This document shows positions 1 to 12,300 of a stretch of DNA of 64,000 nucleotides, piece by piece. Under the pieces are notes generated by a model. That model was not told the origin of the DNA and ran no database searches. It saw only the letters and a program-made list of their open reading frames with translations. Source of the stretch: Symbiodinium natans (lineage: Eukaryota; Sar; Dinophyceae; Suessiales; Symbiodiniaceae); assembly GCA_905221605.1 (NCBI GenBank), contig CAJNDS010002201.1, forward strand, positions 281,022 to 345,021, read 5' to 3'. The translations under genes and the position numbers were made by a program. How positions within the stretch are numbered: the first letter of the stretch is position 1; every line of letters begins with the position of its first letter.

Positions 1-90
1 GCAGCTTTAGTGGGTCGGTTACGCGGAGATTCCCTGCCTACATGGCTGCGCATGAATCGGAAGGATTGAACGACACACAGCGACACAGCC

Positions 91-122
91 GTGACGCACA
101 CACACACACACACATACACACT
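91..122. repeat. CA microsatellite
   Basis: About 15 CA units with one interruption, at the end of a coding-like minus-strand exon. Confidence 0.9.
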
Positions 123-456
123 TTGCCAAAGCTTCCGAAGCCAGCATCTCTTCAACACAGTAAGCAGGCAAGCAAGGTGCCTGAGCCGCAGAGAGCAAAT
201 GCAAGTCCTCGGTCGATTTGCTTGTGCAAGGGAAAGCCTGCTCCGCCTCACGGAAATCCTCCATTTGCATTAGTGCTTTTTGGTGCTGCAACGCGCACAC
301 CCTCAGGGCCCTGCTGCCGGAATCTCCTTCCTCATCGAAGACAGCAACACAAGCCATCTGTTCTATGGAGTTGCATAGCTTGTCGTGAAGTGTCTGACAC
401 GTGTCCTGTGCCACATAAGGCCCACGCAGAGGTGACATTGCGCACAAGGCCGCCAT
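115..456 (-). CDS. Candidate coding exon, unknown product
   Basis: From the ATG at 456 the frame reads MAALCAMSPLRGPYVAQ and continues to ASEALAKC before it enters a CA/TG microsatellite near 120. The mix of acidic and hydrophobic residues (AVFDEEGDSGSRALRV, MQMEDFREAEQAF) looks like a real protein. The true 3' boundary is probably a splice site before the microsatellite. No family recognised. Confidence 0.35.
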
Positions 457-576
457 CTTGACGATGTCCTATGGAACGGCAGCTGCAGCCAATTGGTGAA
501 CATTCCAATTATTTGTATATGTGAGAACGCACCTCGCCCCACAGTGTGTTCCGTGTGCGTGTGCGTGCGCCGCTCT

Positions 577-752
577 GTCTCTGTGTGTGTGTGTGTGTGT
601 ATGTTTGGTGTGTGTTTGGTGTGTGTTTGGTGTGTGTTTGGTGTGTGTTTGGTGTGTGTTTGGTGTGTGTTTGGTGTGTGTGTGTGTGTGTGTTTGGTGT
701 GTGTGTGTGTGTGTTTGGTGTGTGTTTGGTGTGTGTGTGTGTGTGTGTGTTT
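577..752. repeat. TG microsatellite with GTGTGTTTG minisatellite
   Basis: About ten GTGTGTTTG units, with TG runs between and around them. It creates long artificial Cys/Val and His/Thr frames. Confidence 0.95.
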
Positions 753-1079
753 TTTCGGTTTTTCGCGAGGCATTCGTTGAGGTGCAGGTGAGAGTGTTTT
801 TGATGGTTTTCCGTACTGCGTTTGTCGATTTGCAGGGGGAATCGCCTGAGGCTCATTGGCAAGATTCAGGCCAACGAAGAAAGACACTTTCCATAGACTT
901 GAGTGTGATATGGGAAGAGGACGCTCTTCCTACGTACCTGCAATTTTTCCTTCGAACGTGCAACAGTTTGAGATTCTGTAATTAAGACTAACGTAGATCT
1001 GCCAAGTTCGGAAGTGACAGCAGAAGTGAGAATGTGCTCATTGGATTTCTCAAAGACAGCCCCATCGAGGGAAATGCCA

Positions 1080-1228
1080 TGTGTGTGTGTGTGTGTGTGT
1101 GCTCTCCGTGTGTTCTCTGTGTGTTCTCCGCATTTTCTCCGTGTGCGAGTACGCGTGCACCGGTGTGCACGTCTGCGTGTGTGCGCATCTGTGTGTTCGT
1201 GCGTGCGTGCGTGCGTGCGGGTGTGTAA
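1080..1228. repeat. TG/CG-rich microsatellite
   Basis: A TG run followed by GTGTGTTCTC-type units and a GTGC run (GTGCGTGCGTGCGTGCG). Confidence 0.9.
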
Positions 1229-1229
1229 G

Positions 1230-2700
1230 TGCGTGAAATCGCTGTGCAAAACACACAAGCTTCGGCATGTCATTCGCTTAGCAAAGAGAACAAAGGGGAA
1301 GGTCTAGAAAACGCGGGGTTCGTTGGCCAACGAAGCCACTCCTACCGCAACATTCGAATGTGCTCCTGATTCGTTCAGTGCCCGGAAGCACTCGTTTCTT
1401 TAGGCCTTTCCTTGTGTCCGGCGCGGGGACCCTACCTCCTTTGGACCTTCAAATTGTTTTCTGTGTGCCATTCCTGGTGTCTGGCACTCGCACACACCTC
1501 GGAGCTCGGTGGTTTGCGTGCGTGCGAAGGTCAAGAATCACGCTACAGGCGTCGCAAGAACCCTCTATCGCATGTATTCTCATATACCAATACAAGGACT
1601 CTACATGCACGAGGTGCTGAACAAGATGATGATCTACCACCGCGACTACCACAACCAGCACCAGGAATGGGTGTGCGCATGCTGCGTGCTGTGTATGATT
1701 ACGCCGTTGTGCAAGCGACGCAAACTCATCTCATTTCCACAGAAAGGGGTCGAGGGAGAAGGCCTGGGGGCCAACAAGGACACCCCGACTCCTACCCCAG
1801 CAGCACTAACTCAAAAAATCAGGCCCACCATCATCGTCATCAGTATCCTCATCAACGACGAGGACAAGCCGTGTGCAAAGCACTTGCAGTGCAGTTGCGA
1901 TTCTCAGCATGCATTCAAGTTCACACTTAACAAATGCCCATTTGCCACCTCATTCATTCATCGCCGACTTCCCAGTATGCTCCCTTTCTGTTTCAATAAT
2001 AAGTGCACTCACAAGGTCACTGACGAGTCCATCTCGACCACAGGTGTGGCCTAAAACGATGTCCCCACTTAATTTCACCACCGATCGCACGGGGCGGCTG
2101 AGAGTTTACAGTACCAATGTCCTCTGGAAGGCCAACGCCACGTGGGATCAAGAGCTGCTTCCGGGACTGGGTCGGACGAAGCAGCTCTACGCAGACCATC
2201 AGACAACCCCCTTATCCTGAATATCAGCTGTCCAGATACCTATCACAGAGTCGAACTTCTGTCACATGGTACGGTCTGGCGAGGTGCCGGATTTAGCGGC
2301 GAGAGTTCATTCTACCTGTTGACGTGCCAAGGTCTGGTCGGGCTTCAGCGCTTGGAGCGTCACTAGCTGGCCTTCAACATGCGCAAGCAGGCACACTGTG
2401 AGCACAGAGGAGGAGATGTCAACAAGTCGGAAGCATGCACACGGAAATGCAATGCGCTGAGTCAGATGACACGACACAATGGCTGGCTTAACACAAGGTG
2501 ACATATTCTTGGCATCCGACTCTTGCCATCCGCGTTCACCTTCAACAGGGATTACAACTCAACCGACGCATCTGCATATGCTTGCTCAACATCTTGAGCA
2601 AGCGGTAGATGTCTGAAATGCCGAAGTCAACGTAATGAATCAACAACCTGGTAAACCCATCGAGCCGTGCTAACGGATCACAACTTTCACGAACAGGCCA
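1230..2700. other. No gene supported
   Basis: Overlapping plus-strand frames run across 1360-2220 and weak minus frames across 2017-2504. None has a recognisable motif or clearly better composition than its opposite strand. Confidence 0.4.
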
Positions 2701-3680
2701 GAAAGTCTTGGGCGGTCATTTCAGGGACCTTTTACCAACTATTGAAGTTGCCATGAACAATCGGGGCTTGCTATGATCGGGATCCTCACATAGATCAGCC
2801 ATCTTGAAGCCTGCTGGGACCCAAGATGGAACATAATCCCCCTGTACTAGCCAGGTCACCAAGCTCTGCCCTCCATAGGGCGCTGTGAGCTCTGGCTGGA
2901 AGGCCGCAAAGATCTCGCAAGCAGCCGCTCCGTCGTTTGCATTGTGCCACTTGATAGAACTAGGCATGTCAGTCTTGCACAGCTCACAGCAGTAAGCATT
3001 ACACAGAAAAATGCTCGAACTCTGCCTCCAACACGTTGGAGATCTGTTTGCTGAAGCTCATCTGATCTCTGGGAGATAGGAATTCGAGAAGCATCTCAGC
3101 CTTTCTCTGCTCAGGCTCCCTTTTTGTCAAAAGCATCATGTATCCTGGTTAAAATCGGTGTCCCCGCAAGCTGTCCATAGAGATCATCTCAGAGCAGGGC
3201 CACTTCAGTTAGTTCGTACTGAGCATACGCCTCTTCCTGCAAGTGCTTGTTTGAACGTTGCATGCAAGAACGCTGGCTCGTGCTCATGGGAGGGAAAGGT
3301 CTTGGATTCCGATTGGCGGCATCCCATGTAGACCGCGTAGAGTTGGTACAGTGCCAATCCCTCAGTACTGTACGTGCCATTTCGACACAGTAGCTTCGAA
3401 GGCTTTGCAGCCTTTGTGTGTTCTCAACCAATGGACCAGAGCCGTGCGCTCCTGATCTCGGTAGTTTGGTCCTCGCCGCTTGGTGTTGTCAAAAAGGGTC
3501 TGAACCTGCCCCAGCTGATTTGACGACAGTCCCTTTCAAAGTGTTTGACGCAGCTGGTGCATGCGAATCCTGAGCCGCTGGCAGTGCCAACGCCATCGTG
3601 ATCACCAGCGACTGCATAGGTGTAACTCCTGAAAACTCTAAGAGCTGCGCCGGGTTCTGCGCCAGGCATTGCCACCCAGG
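2700..3680 (-). CDS. Cluster of candidate exons with cysteine pairs, unknown product
   Basis: Three coding-like stretches follow one another on the minus strand. At 3675-3530 a piece includes FACTSCVKHFERDC. At 3140-3010 a strongly helical piece reads LTKREPEQRKAEMLLEFL... At 3000-2716 a piece begins near AYCCELCKTDMPSSIKW and continues through WLVQGDYVPSWVPAGF. The frames differ, so introns are needed between them. The paired cysteines in the first and third pieces could bind zinc, which is inference only. A further acceptor-like open piece lies at 3189-3431. No family recognised. Confidence 0.35.
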
Positions 3681-3689
3681 TCTACATTG

Positions 3690-4280
3690 ACGAACCCAAA
3701 TGGCACATTACCGCTGCTAAAAGCTATGTATCGCAGCCGTCTGATCAATCCGAGCCACTTAGGGAACGGCAAGACTTACCTTGGGCCCAGACTTCATGCC
3801 ACCGAAAGCGCTTTCAGGTAGCTTGGCGCCCGTTGTGCCGGCGCGTGCAGACGGGGCGGAGGTTTCCTGCTCTTGTCTTCAGGCCAAGGCGTGTCAAGAT
3901 GCCAATGCAAATCAGAAGGATTGGCTGCACCCTTGGGAAACTAAGTGGCGCTAGACAAGGAGCTCAGAATGCAATGATGGAACTCATGCCATGATCCATG
4001 ACTGTCTCAGCAGGCCTCAGACACCCCGACGCAATAAACATTCGATGCGTCCTGGCCATGGTTCATCGAGAACAGCCGCAGAGGTCAGTATCAAACTCGT
4101 GGTCTGGACTCGGTCCCCCAAAAGAAAGGCCCTGTCAGTGCACTTTCAAACAGCAGAAGGAAGGACCTTGAAGAATTAGAGTACTTGACGCCGCACAAGC
4201 AATGTCTACCATGGGGCGGAATAAAAGTCGGAAAATCATGTCGCTGGTTGATGAGTGGTCGATCTGATGGAACCCAGGCG
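3690..4280. other. No gene supported
   Basis: Only a 62-codon plus frame (3991-4179). Nothing else seen. Confidence 0.4.
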
Positions 4281-4531
4281 ACTTAAAAAGAACTGAGCCA
4301 CGACCTAGAAGCTACACACGGGGGCAGGGGGAGGGGAGCGCCCCGCCGGACCAAGTGCCCTGGAGTCTTACCTGGCTTGAGAGATGGGCCGGGAGCTGGG
4401 CTCTGGCAAGAACACTCTCCGGCCTCCTGCGTCCCAATCTCAACAGCGCGGCTGATGCTTGGCGCATAGATGCAGTGCCCTGGTGAGGTTGGCAAGGATC
4501 CAGACCGCCAGCGAAGGAAAGTCACGTGGAG

Positions 4532-5036
4532 TCATGTGCCGCCTGGCCTAGGGACTGATTGGTGCGAAGCTGAAGGGAGCCATCCCTGGGAAAGCAGAGC
4601 AGGGCAGAAGAGTTGCCTGAAAACCTTGCATCCGCAACAAGCCAGTAAGAGGGCAAGCACGCAACCATGTGCCATTCGCTCGGGGCCTTTAAAACTCAAG
4701 CATGCCAGCTTAAATGGATCCATCAGTACTCTTTTGAGTCCAGCTGATAGTAAAGTTTCACAGACGATGTGAAACATCCGCGCGTTGTTCCTTCAAAACC
4801 CTGCAAGTCCCTCTAAAATCCTTTCCCTGGACGAAAACCGCCTGTAGGTTCTGGAGGATTCCGAATTCTGGCCGGGACATACACATACTAAATAGCGTTT
4901 GCATTCTGTTGCCTTGAGCTGCGCGGCACCCCGCCTGGGGGTAGCAAGAATGGTTTTCTCCCACCACTCCCGAAATCCGTCGGCCGGCTCCTGCGACTGG
5001 AAACGGTGCAGGTGCCAACTCTCCACAACAAGAGAA
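4532..5036 (-). CDS. Candidate exons, unknown product
   Basis: The minus-strand frame from about 5036 (VVESWHLHRFQSQEPADGF...) to 4793 is charged and coding-like. It starts just where the ATT-rich satellite ends. A second frame, 4777-4535, begins MFHIVCETLLSAGLKRVLM and includes a cysteine-rich hydrophobic stretch. A low-complexity piece follows at 4525-4283. Function unknown. Confidence 0.25.
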
Positions 5037-5049
5037 AGAGTCATAACCA

Positions 5050-5768
5050 TAACAATAATGATGAGAAGAACATAATACTAATAGTACTAATAGTTCTAAT
5101 AGTACTTTTAATAAGTACTAATAATACGAATCATACTACTACTAAAAATAATACAAATAATACAAACAATACTAATCATACTAATAATACTAATAATACT
5201 AATTAATACTAATAATACGAATAATACGAATAATACGAATCAATGCGAATAATACGAATTAATACGAATAATACGAATATACGAATAATACGAATACGAA
5301 GATACGAATTACTCATAATACTCATAATACTCATAATACTCATACTTACTCATACTACTCATACTACTCATACTACTCATAATACTCATAATACTCATAC
5401 TACTCATACTTCATACTACTCATACTACTCATACTCATAATCCTCATAATACTAATAATACTAATAATACTAATAATACTAATAATACTAATAATACTAA
5501 TAATACTATAATACTAATAATGCTAATAATTACTAATAATGCTAATCATACTAATAATACTAATAATACTAATAATACTAATAATCCTAATAATACTAAT
5601 AATACTAATAATACTAATAATACTAATAATACTAATAATACTAATAATACTAATAATACTAATAATAGTAATAATACTAATAATACTAGTAATACTAATA
5701 ATACTAATCATACTAATCATACTAATCATACTAATAATACTAATAATACTAATAATACTAATACCACC
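5050..5768. repeat. ATT-rich compound satellite (AATACTAAT family), about 720 bp
   Basis: The array drifts from ATAGTACTA and AATACGAAT units through ACTCATACT units to a long run of perfect ATAATACTA units. Its motifs change in blocks, so it expanded in several steps. It breaks a coding-like minus-strand interval. Confidence 0.95.
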
Positions 5769-5784
5769 AAGAACAATAGAAACA

Positions 5785-6209
5785 ATAAAAGATTTGTGAG
5801 GACTCCGGCGAAGCTCCTCGGTCTTCACTTCCAGCTTCTCAGTCTTCCCGTCTCTCAAAAGGATCTGAAGCCTTGCCAAAGCGGGCGACCCCTCGCAATG
5901 GGGACTGCCTTACTGTTGGTGAGTAGGCAATGAGGGAATGATCCCTTATATATAGGGGGATATAGGGTACCTCATTCCCTCATTCCCTACAAACCAACAC
6001 CAAGCTGCGAGACCACGCCTGGTGTCAGCAGGATCTCTCCCTATGCTGAAGGTTTTCTGTGCCTGCGCTCCCGATCGAAAGATCCAGGGTGCGCATGCAA
6101 GAGCGTGGCACCATGACGTCAGGTCCTCGTCTAAGGCAGTCTTCACCATCTCCGCAGTGTCGCCCACGGATGTGTCAAACCTAATCCGATGACGACATTG
6201 CCATGCCAT
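5785..6209 (-). CDS. Candidate exons, unknown product
   Basis: Minus-strand reading at 6209-5990 gives RIRFDTSVGDTAEMVKTAL and then SRDP-type polar sequence that looks coding. After an inverted-repeat element (5924-5989), a second piece at 5885-5785 reads ALARLQILLRDGKTEKLEV and then KTEELRRSPHKSF before entering the satellite. An intron containing the inverted repeat is the simplest link. No domain recognised. Confidence 0.3.
5924..5989. repeat. 66-bp inverted repeat (hairpin)
   Basis: The left arm TAGGCAATGAGGGAATGA (5924-5941) is matched by the right arm TCATTCCCTCATTCCCTA (5972-5989), with TATA-rich sequence between. It could be a small MITE of another family. No clear target duplication is seen. 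Confidence 0.55.
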
Positions 6210-6439
6210 AACTCAGAGGCGGGCTTTTCTTGTAGTTGGAGGGCCCATTCCTAACCGAGAGCCCAGCTCCACCAAGGACGCCTTGGCTTCAAGAGTTCGG
6301 TGCAGCTTCATGCAACTCCGCAAAAGCTCGCTGTTCTTCATCTCACAAGGTGCTGGGCAGAAGTACACAGTTCGCCATTGTTGGCCTCAGAGTGGCTGAC
6401 ACTGTGGACATTTTAAGCAACTCAAGCAGGCGGTATGTG

Positions 6440-7630
6440 AGCAGAGAGCCATTGCCGCCCAGCACGTTCCCTGTGCAACGGCCGGATGAGACCTGGAGTT
6501 TCTCCAACTCTCCGTGTCTTGTTCAGCTTGGGCAGAAGATTCCTTCGGGGGAATTTCTGAGCTCGTCGCACTGAAACACCATCCAGTCGGACCTTGTTCA
6601 GGCCACTGACCTGGTGGAACACCAAAGTCTCAAGAAGCAGAACCTGCGCATCTAAACACGCCCGTCCTCGCCGGCGTGCTCCATTCGTAAGTTCCCCAGC
6701 TCAAGGGCCTGATGACCAACAGGCCCTACACAGCTCCAAAGTCCATGGCCGCTCCACCATCCAAGGCCTTCTTAACGAGGCTCTTGAACATGGCCGAGGA
6801 ACCTGGTGTGGCAAGGAGCATTCTGAGCACTTCCACCACTGTTCCTCTCTCTACTTCAACACTACTGGAGCACAAAGGCCTGTGAACTGTAACCTGTCCA
6901 CGCGCGCCAAAGCCTCGTGCAGAACCTTGCGGTTCAAGCCAGGCGAGAACCACTACTTTCCATGCCACGACCCGAAAGGTGAAGAGATCCTTTTGCCATT
7001 TGCAAAAAATGGGTTTGTGTGGTGTAGGCATCATCTACCTCGTGTCACGTGCGCTTGTATGCGCATCACTAGATCTGGGGCAGGTGCTTCTGGGTCAGCA
7101 TCAGGAGTGATGCCGGGCAGAACCTTTTGTGAAGCCAACATGTTCAACATGGAAAGCCACCATCTGAAACCTGTCTCAATCTCACGAGCAGCCGCAAGCA
7201 CAGCTTGGGGGGGCCACCTCCAACAGGCCATCTGGCAAACCACAGCTGGCCAAGTCGAGCCTGGTTTTAGGAAAAGGAAAGAGACCGGTCACACTCATCC
7301 CTTGATGCAACGGGCTTGCGGATCTTGCGCGGGCTGCAGCCCGACATTCCGTCTATCTCCACAGTTCCCGCTGATGTTTGTGTTGTGTCAACGATCAAGT
7401 TGGGACCCAAGCTGTATTTCCCGGAAATGGGGAAAGAATCGAGGCTGCACGATGAGGAGAACGCGGAAGCCCTGTGCCGGTCACTAACGAGCGGCAATCT
7501 CGTCCCACTTGGGCATGGTGAATGAAAGCACAAGCATCTCCAGAGTCCTGTCTGCTCAAATTTATATCCATGTCTTCTCCCCGTCCCCTCGTGGGCCTTG
7601 AGAAGCATGTGAAACGCGTCCTGTCAGGCA
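6440..7630 (-). CDS. Candidate exon series, unknown product
   Basis: Several minus-strand pieces look coding: near 7620-7520 (RGRGEDMDINLSRQDSGDA), 7410-7267 (GKYSLGPNLIVDTTQTSAG), 7243-7034 (REIETGFRWWLSMLNMLAS, then a Pro/Asp-rich stretch), 6870-6726 (VVEVLRMLLATPGSSAMFK, then SLVKKALDGG) and 6470-6350 (NGSLLTYRLLELLKMS). They are leucine-, alanine- and glutamate-rich, and the overlapping 297-codon plus-strand frame is rich in His, Cys and Asn as expected of an antisense frame. Exon joins are not solved. No family recognised. Confidence 0.35.
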
Positions 7631-7728
7631 TCAGGCAAGAGGTTTATCGAAGCTGAAACCTCATCCTTTAGAGAGACCTGCATCCGGGTCCTTCAAGCCC
7701 AGGAGAGCGAAGTTGGAGGGGGGCATTA

Positions 7729-8540
7729 CTAAGCAGTCTCGACCTCCAGCAGACCGGTGCGCCGCAGAGCTGCGAAGAAGTTAACTGAATACACCACTTG
7801 GTAACTTGGTAGGGATGCAAGAGGGACAGAGCCATGAGCAGCTGCGCTCATGATCGCCTTCACCGTCGCGGCTGATTTCGAACTGGAAGTCGGTCTTGTG
7901 CGCCTGAAGGTTGCCCTCATGACTCATGAGGTTGCCATCAGTTTGCTATGCCCACACTGCAGGCTTTGCACAAGCCATGGTAAACATGGCAAGGTTCACC
8001 CAAATGGACGGTAGATGATCCAGCAGTGCGTCCGGCAAGGTACATATGCACACCTAGACTTTGCTGACAGCCATTGGATGCACAACCTTGCGCGGGCCTG
8101 CAGTGTAGCCTGATAGGCCTGCCAATCAGACAGTGTCAGCACAGGAACTTCCCCAGCAGGCTCTGCGCCGGCGCCTTGAGAGAGAGCCGCATGAGGGCGG
8201 CGACTTCGCCAAATTCGCCCTCACTGTCGCCTATCGCCTGCAATGCGATAGCTCAGGCGAAGGCTGGACTATCATGTAGTACCAGTCTACGCATGTCAAA
8301 GCACACGTGTGTGGCGCCTTTGGGCCCCATGCAGTTAACAGCGCCACATGGTCACTGGCTTTGCCAATGAACTTCTCCTTCAAATACCTGGCAGGCAGGA
8401 TGGTAGCTCGACTGGCCTCTTCAAGGTCATCAAAATGTCTCGGCCCCCCAAATGCCAAGAAGGATTTTTCGCAGGTCATAAAACAGATCTCTGCAGTGCA
8501 GCAGTCGATTGCAGTGTACCGCGTGCTTGTCCAGCGCAAG
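7729..8540 (-). CDS. Candidate exons, unknown product
   Basis: At 8539-8260 the minus strand reads through AEICFMTCEKSFLAFGGPRH and ILPARYLKEKFIGKASDHVA in one clean frame. At 8245-8136 a second piece, beginning after a TTGCAG acceptor-like site, reads IGDSEGEFGEVAALMRLSLK and ends near LLGKFLC. A third at 7935-7731 is open in two frames. These probably belong to one gene reading towards lower coordinates. Function unknown. Confidence 0.4.
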
Positions 8541-8911
8541 CATCGCGCTGGTTGCTGTCAGGAAGCCCGAAGAACTGACCCTGACTGTTGCAGTGCTGTC
8601 CTTTTCGATATGCCCACGGGAATGCAGCTACTGCCGGCACACTCTAGGAGGCCTTCTTAATTGGACGTTTCCTTCCCCATCAGCAAAGGGCAGCACTGCT
8701 AAGACATGAGTGACATAATGACGAAATCATCCTTGTCTGCGGTCAGCAGCACATGCCCTCACGCTCGCGCCGCCCAGATGCAGGACTCATGAAGTCCTGG
8801 ACGCAGTGGATAAGGCATCCGGAAAGCTAATTGACTCTGACAAGGTCCAACCCATAGACGCAGGACGCGGAACTGGACAACCAGACTTCACTTGGCAGAG
8901 CTACTGGATGC

Positions 8912-9814
8912 TCATGAGACAGTCCGACACTTGTGACACAGCTGCGCCGTAATCACCACCTTGGAAGATGGGACCTGCAGTGGCCGGAGGGCGGTCGTAA
9001 CTTGCTTTCCCAGCCAGGACATGCAAGGAGCACATGCAAGAGCTTTTGCGCTCGGATGTTGGCAACACAGCACAACCTCCCTAAGCCGGATGCTCGTGAT
9101 TACCGTAGACAAGCTGATCCAAGCATGCTTGGACACTCACGCCTCTCTTGCTCCTATATAATTAGATGCTAAGTTTCTAACAGACTAGGACTGAAAAGAC
9201 GACAAAAAACTCTGGGGATTTTCTGTACTGCGCGTCGCGAATGGCAGGCAGCAGGCCTGCTTTCTGAAAAGGTTGCTCCCAGAAAACTGCACAGAACGTC
9301 AGAGCCCTCTGTTTAAGGCAGAAGAAGGCCTCCTTGTGTCCATGTTCTACGCTGGGGCCCGTAGTCCCTAACGGCTGTTTTGATTTTTTGGAATGCCTAC
9401 ATTTTGGCCTGAGCCCGAACCAGCAGGTCCCGACCACTTTGTTGCTTCAAGAACTGCGGGCTGAGGATCCAGCCTCCCTCCGAGGTGAAGAGCCGTTCTG
9501 CGGCCTTGTCCTGACGACTTGCTTCTTGGGTCTCTGAGCTTTCATGGTCGAAGGGGGGTTGTAGGGGCCGCAACGTTGGGCAGGGAATGGGCATACAGTT
9601 TGTGCGCAGAGCCACAGGCTCGAAGCCCTGAACCTAGCAGAAGGTGAACGGGACAGTGTCGCCGAAGCGGGAAGAAGCTGGGGGCGAGTGCAGTGTATCG
9701 TACTGCGCATCCATGGCGGACATGCTGGGGACACAGGATACCACACTTGAGAGCAAGGCGAACGAAAGCCAGGGCCCGATCTAGATTATGTTGAGAGACA
9801 CAAGCTGCAGGCAT
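8912..9814 (-). CDS. Candidate exons, unknown product
   Basis: Coding-like minus-strand pieces: 9814-9650 (HNLDRALAFVRLALKCGIL), 9615-9397 (QDKAAERLFTSEGGWILSP, then LLVRAQAK), 9370-9177 (KEAFFCLKQRALTFCAVFW) and 8990-8900 (PIFQGGDYGAAVSQVSDCL). Order and orientation suit one gene continuing to 8540. No known motif. Confidence 0.35.
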
Positions 9815-9841
9815 TTGTATGGGGGGAGCACACTACGGGCC

Positions 9842-9863
9842 TGCCCCCCCCCCCCCCCCCCCC
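9842..9863. repeat. Poly-C tract
   Basis: About 22 C in a row, at the end of a coding-like minus-strand exon series. Confidence 0.9.
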
Positions 9864-9879
9864 CGACCGATCAGAGACA

Positions 9880-10934
9880 CCACGCGCAGTGATGGCCCCT
9901 GGTTGCTCAGGCAACAGGGCCCCCCCCATCCCTGACGCGCGCAAGCTCCGAGGAGCTGAAGGTAGGAGGCCAGATTTTGCAGTTGTCTTCTTCGCACTAT
10001 GCATGCTCCCTGAGGCCATGGCTAGAACGCTGTCCGATATTGGCACTTTCTCGAGCGGGTCGTACTTGGCAGCATACTTCCCCTCAGTGTCACTGTTCTC
10101 ATGCCGTTCATCGCTAGCCCCACCGTGCTGATGGCATGTGCATGTAGTGTGCAGTGTGCCTGCTGGGGGATGTGTCCACGCGTGCGAGAAGCAGAGCGGA
10201 AGTCTTCTTGACAGGTGGTTAACGAGCTACGCCCTTCTTCCAAGCCGCGAAAGGGTCGAAGGCGTAGGCCTTCTTCCCGTGGTCTTCCGCGTAGTCGTTG
10301 TAGAGATGCCAGGCCTGAAGCGCCGCAAAGCTTGCCAAGGAAGGCCATAAAGATGAACCAGGCTCTACGTACCACTGCGCTCGTGTCACAACTCTGAAAG
10401 TAGCGAGTCCAAGGTTCGAAGGCTGCAGCCAGAAAGTACACCACGGGAACCTGTGTGGCGGAGGTCCGAGCATACTCAAGCTCCGCTGTGCATGACTTTG
10501 CCCTTTCTTGCTTGCAGCACATAGGTTGCTTGAGAGCATGGCGCTTATCAGCAGCACCAGGCTCCAAACATCAAACCTTGGCAAGGGGTCTCACCTCTGG
10601 ATGCTAGACAGGGGAGGTGAACATCTTGCCAGGATGTGGCCAGAATCTTACCCGACAATGACAAGAACCTCCTTGGGTAGTCTGAGGTGCGTCCCCTGAA
10701 ACTGCACGCCAGGGAGCGACAATACCCCGGTGATGGCCTAAGTTTCTGCATCACCACAGCACACATGGTATTCGGAGCGCCAAATATCCGAGTGCTGACA
10801 TGTGCTGAAATGCTCGCTGACCTAGACGTGTCAAGTCTTGTCATCTTCCGCCAGTGTTTTGCCGAGGTGCCGGGAGCAAGCTTGAGATGCAGGTCATGAC
10901 CCCTTGGAATAGGCTGGCAGCTCCCCAAAGGCAA
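9880..10934 (-). CDS. Candidate exons with membrane-type segments, unknown product
   Basis: At 10584-10540 an ATG-like start reads PRFDVWSLVLLISAMLSSNL, a possible signal anchor. At 10490-10370 another frame reads YARTSATQVPVVYFLAAAF, and at 10350-10225 a piece includes HLYNDYAEDHGKKAYAFDPF. At 10100-9890 the strand reads NSDTEGKYAAKYDPLEKVP and continues as a Ser/Ala-rich tail up to a poly-C tract. A further piece lies at 10900-10740. Frames change between pieces, so introns are required. A small membrane protein is likely; identity unknown. Confidence 0.35.
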
Positions 10935-11008
10935 ATGTAGGTGATGTTCCTGGGCTCGGAGGAGTTGTGGGAGCTGTGTGCCACACCCGGCTCATGAACT
11001 CACCAATC

Positions 11009-11206
<198 letters not shown>

Positions 11207-11400
11207 TCAACACCGATATAAAAAAAAAGGCAAAAAACACATCTGCACGTTTGGAGGTACAAGTGTCATGTCCTGATACCACGCGTAAAGTCCAACCACG
11301 GCGGTCAAGGCCATCCTCGTCCCAGCACAGGGCTTCCTACTGAGTCCTACTGTTCTTTCTGATATGAAATTTCATTATGTATTATATATATACATGCATA

Positions 11401-12300
11401 TCATATGATACTGTATTCTATGTGCAAGAGGAAGCGAAGCAGTTCTGGCATCTCAGGCTCTGACCACAGGGAAGTCAACAAAGCACCGCTCAGAATCAGT
11501 TGCCTTTGTCTGGTGACCGCCCATGCCCCGTCAAAAAGCAGGGATGCGTGCGATCTCTGTTGCGAAATGTTGAGAAGCTTGTGTGGACTGTTCTCAAACA
11601 GGCCACTTTGCTTTGAGAAACGTTGAGAGACTGTCAAATTTTATAAAGGTGAGCGGCGCCACGGCTTGGGCAAGTTGTATCAGAATGATGAAGGCGAACC
11701 AGTGCCGAGAACCCCTGTTCCAAGCATGTTCAACAAATTTGGGTAGATGCAGGGTGCCTTTTTGAGTCAAGCTGTGAGTTGCATCTACATGCAATGGCCA
11801 CGAGTGTCGCATCAGACCTTCATATATCAGTCTCGGCCCTAATGATGGCCCTAGTGACTGACTTCGCTCACATACTCTCCGTCGTTGCCGTCGACTCCAG
11901 CATTCTGTGCCTGGCATGTTCGGTGGCTGGCCCAACCTGTATGGGGATGCAGAAAAGCCAATGCCTCGGACGAGGAACAGCTTGGCCATCACTGTCTGTA
12001 GTTTCATTGTCTTATTTGCCCAGGCACTGGTTGATCTCTCCAGAAATAAGTCCTGTGATCCGTGGCTGATGACGCCAGCAGAACGCGCCGGGTGCAGTTC
12101 ATGACTCATGCACTTGGTCTGACCTGCTCCTAATAATATCCAGCACGCCTGGTGAACTAGCCACTGCCTTTTGTACCGCAATGCATTTCATCCCCATTGG
12201 CCTTCAGAGGTTTTCTTTGTAGCCCAGCCAACGACATCGGTCATGGTCTGCTCGACCTGCAGCGCAAGCTGTCGCTGAAGCAGTCGCTGCTAGGCTGCCT
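11401..12300 (-). CDS. Candidate exons of a membrane protein, unknown product
   Basis: Minus-strand pieces: 12285-12185 (QRLLQRQLALQVEQTMTDVV), 12060-11910 (SQDLFLERSTSAWANKTMKL, then VMAKLFLVRGIGFSASPY), 11780-11640 (HWFAFIILIQLAQAVAPLTF, a membrane-type helix) and 11560-11401 (RQLILSGALLTSLWSEPEM, then LLRFLLHIEY). The hydrophobic segments suggest a membrane protein. It may be the 5' part of the gene that continues to 9880. No family recognised. Confidence 0.35.

Noticed and set aside
363-887. Frames full of His-Thr or Cys-Val repeats
   Set aside because: They are translations of the TG/CA microsatellite and the GTGTGTTTG minisatellite.
5006-5933. Frames of Asn-Asn-Thr, Ile-Leu-Ile or Ile-Ser repeats
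   Set aside because: They are translations of the ATT-rich satellite.
6594-7487. 297-codon plus-strand open frame, one of the longest in the window
   Set aside because: It is rich in His, Cys, Ser and Asn, and the minus strand under it gives several regular, Leu/Ala/Glu-rich pieces. It is best read as the antisense of real exons.
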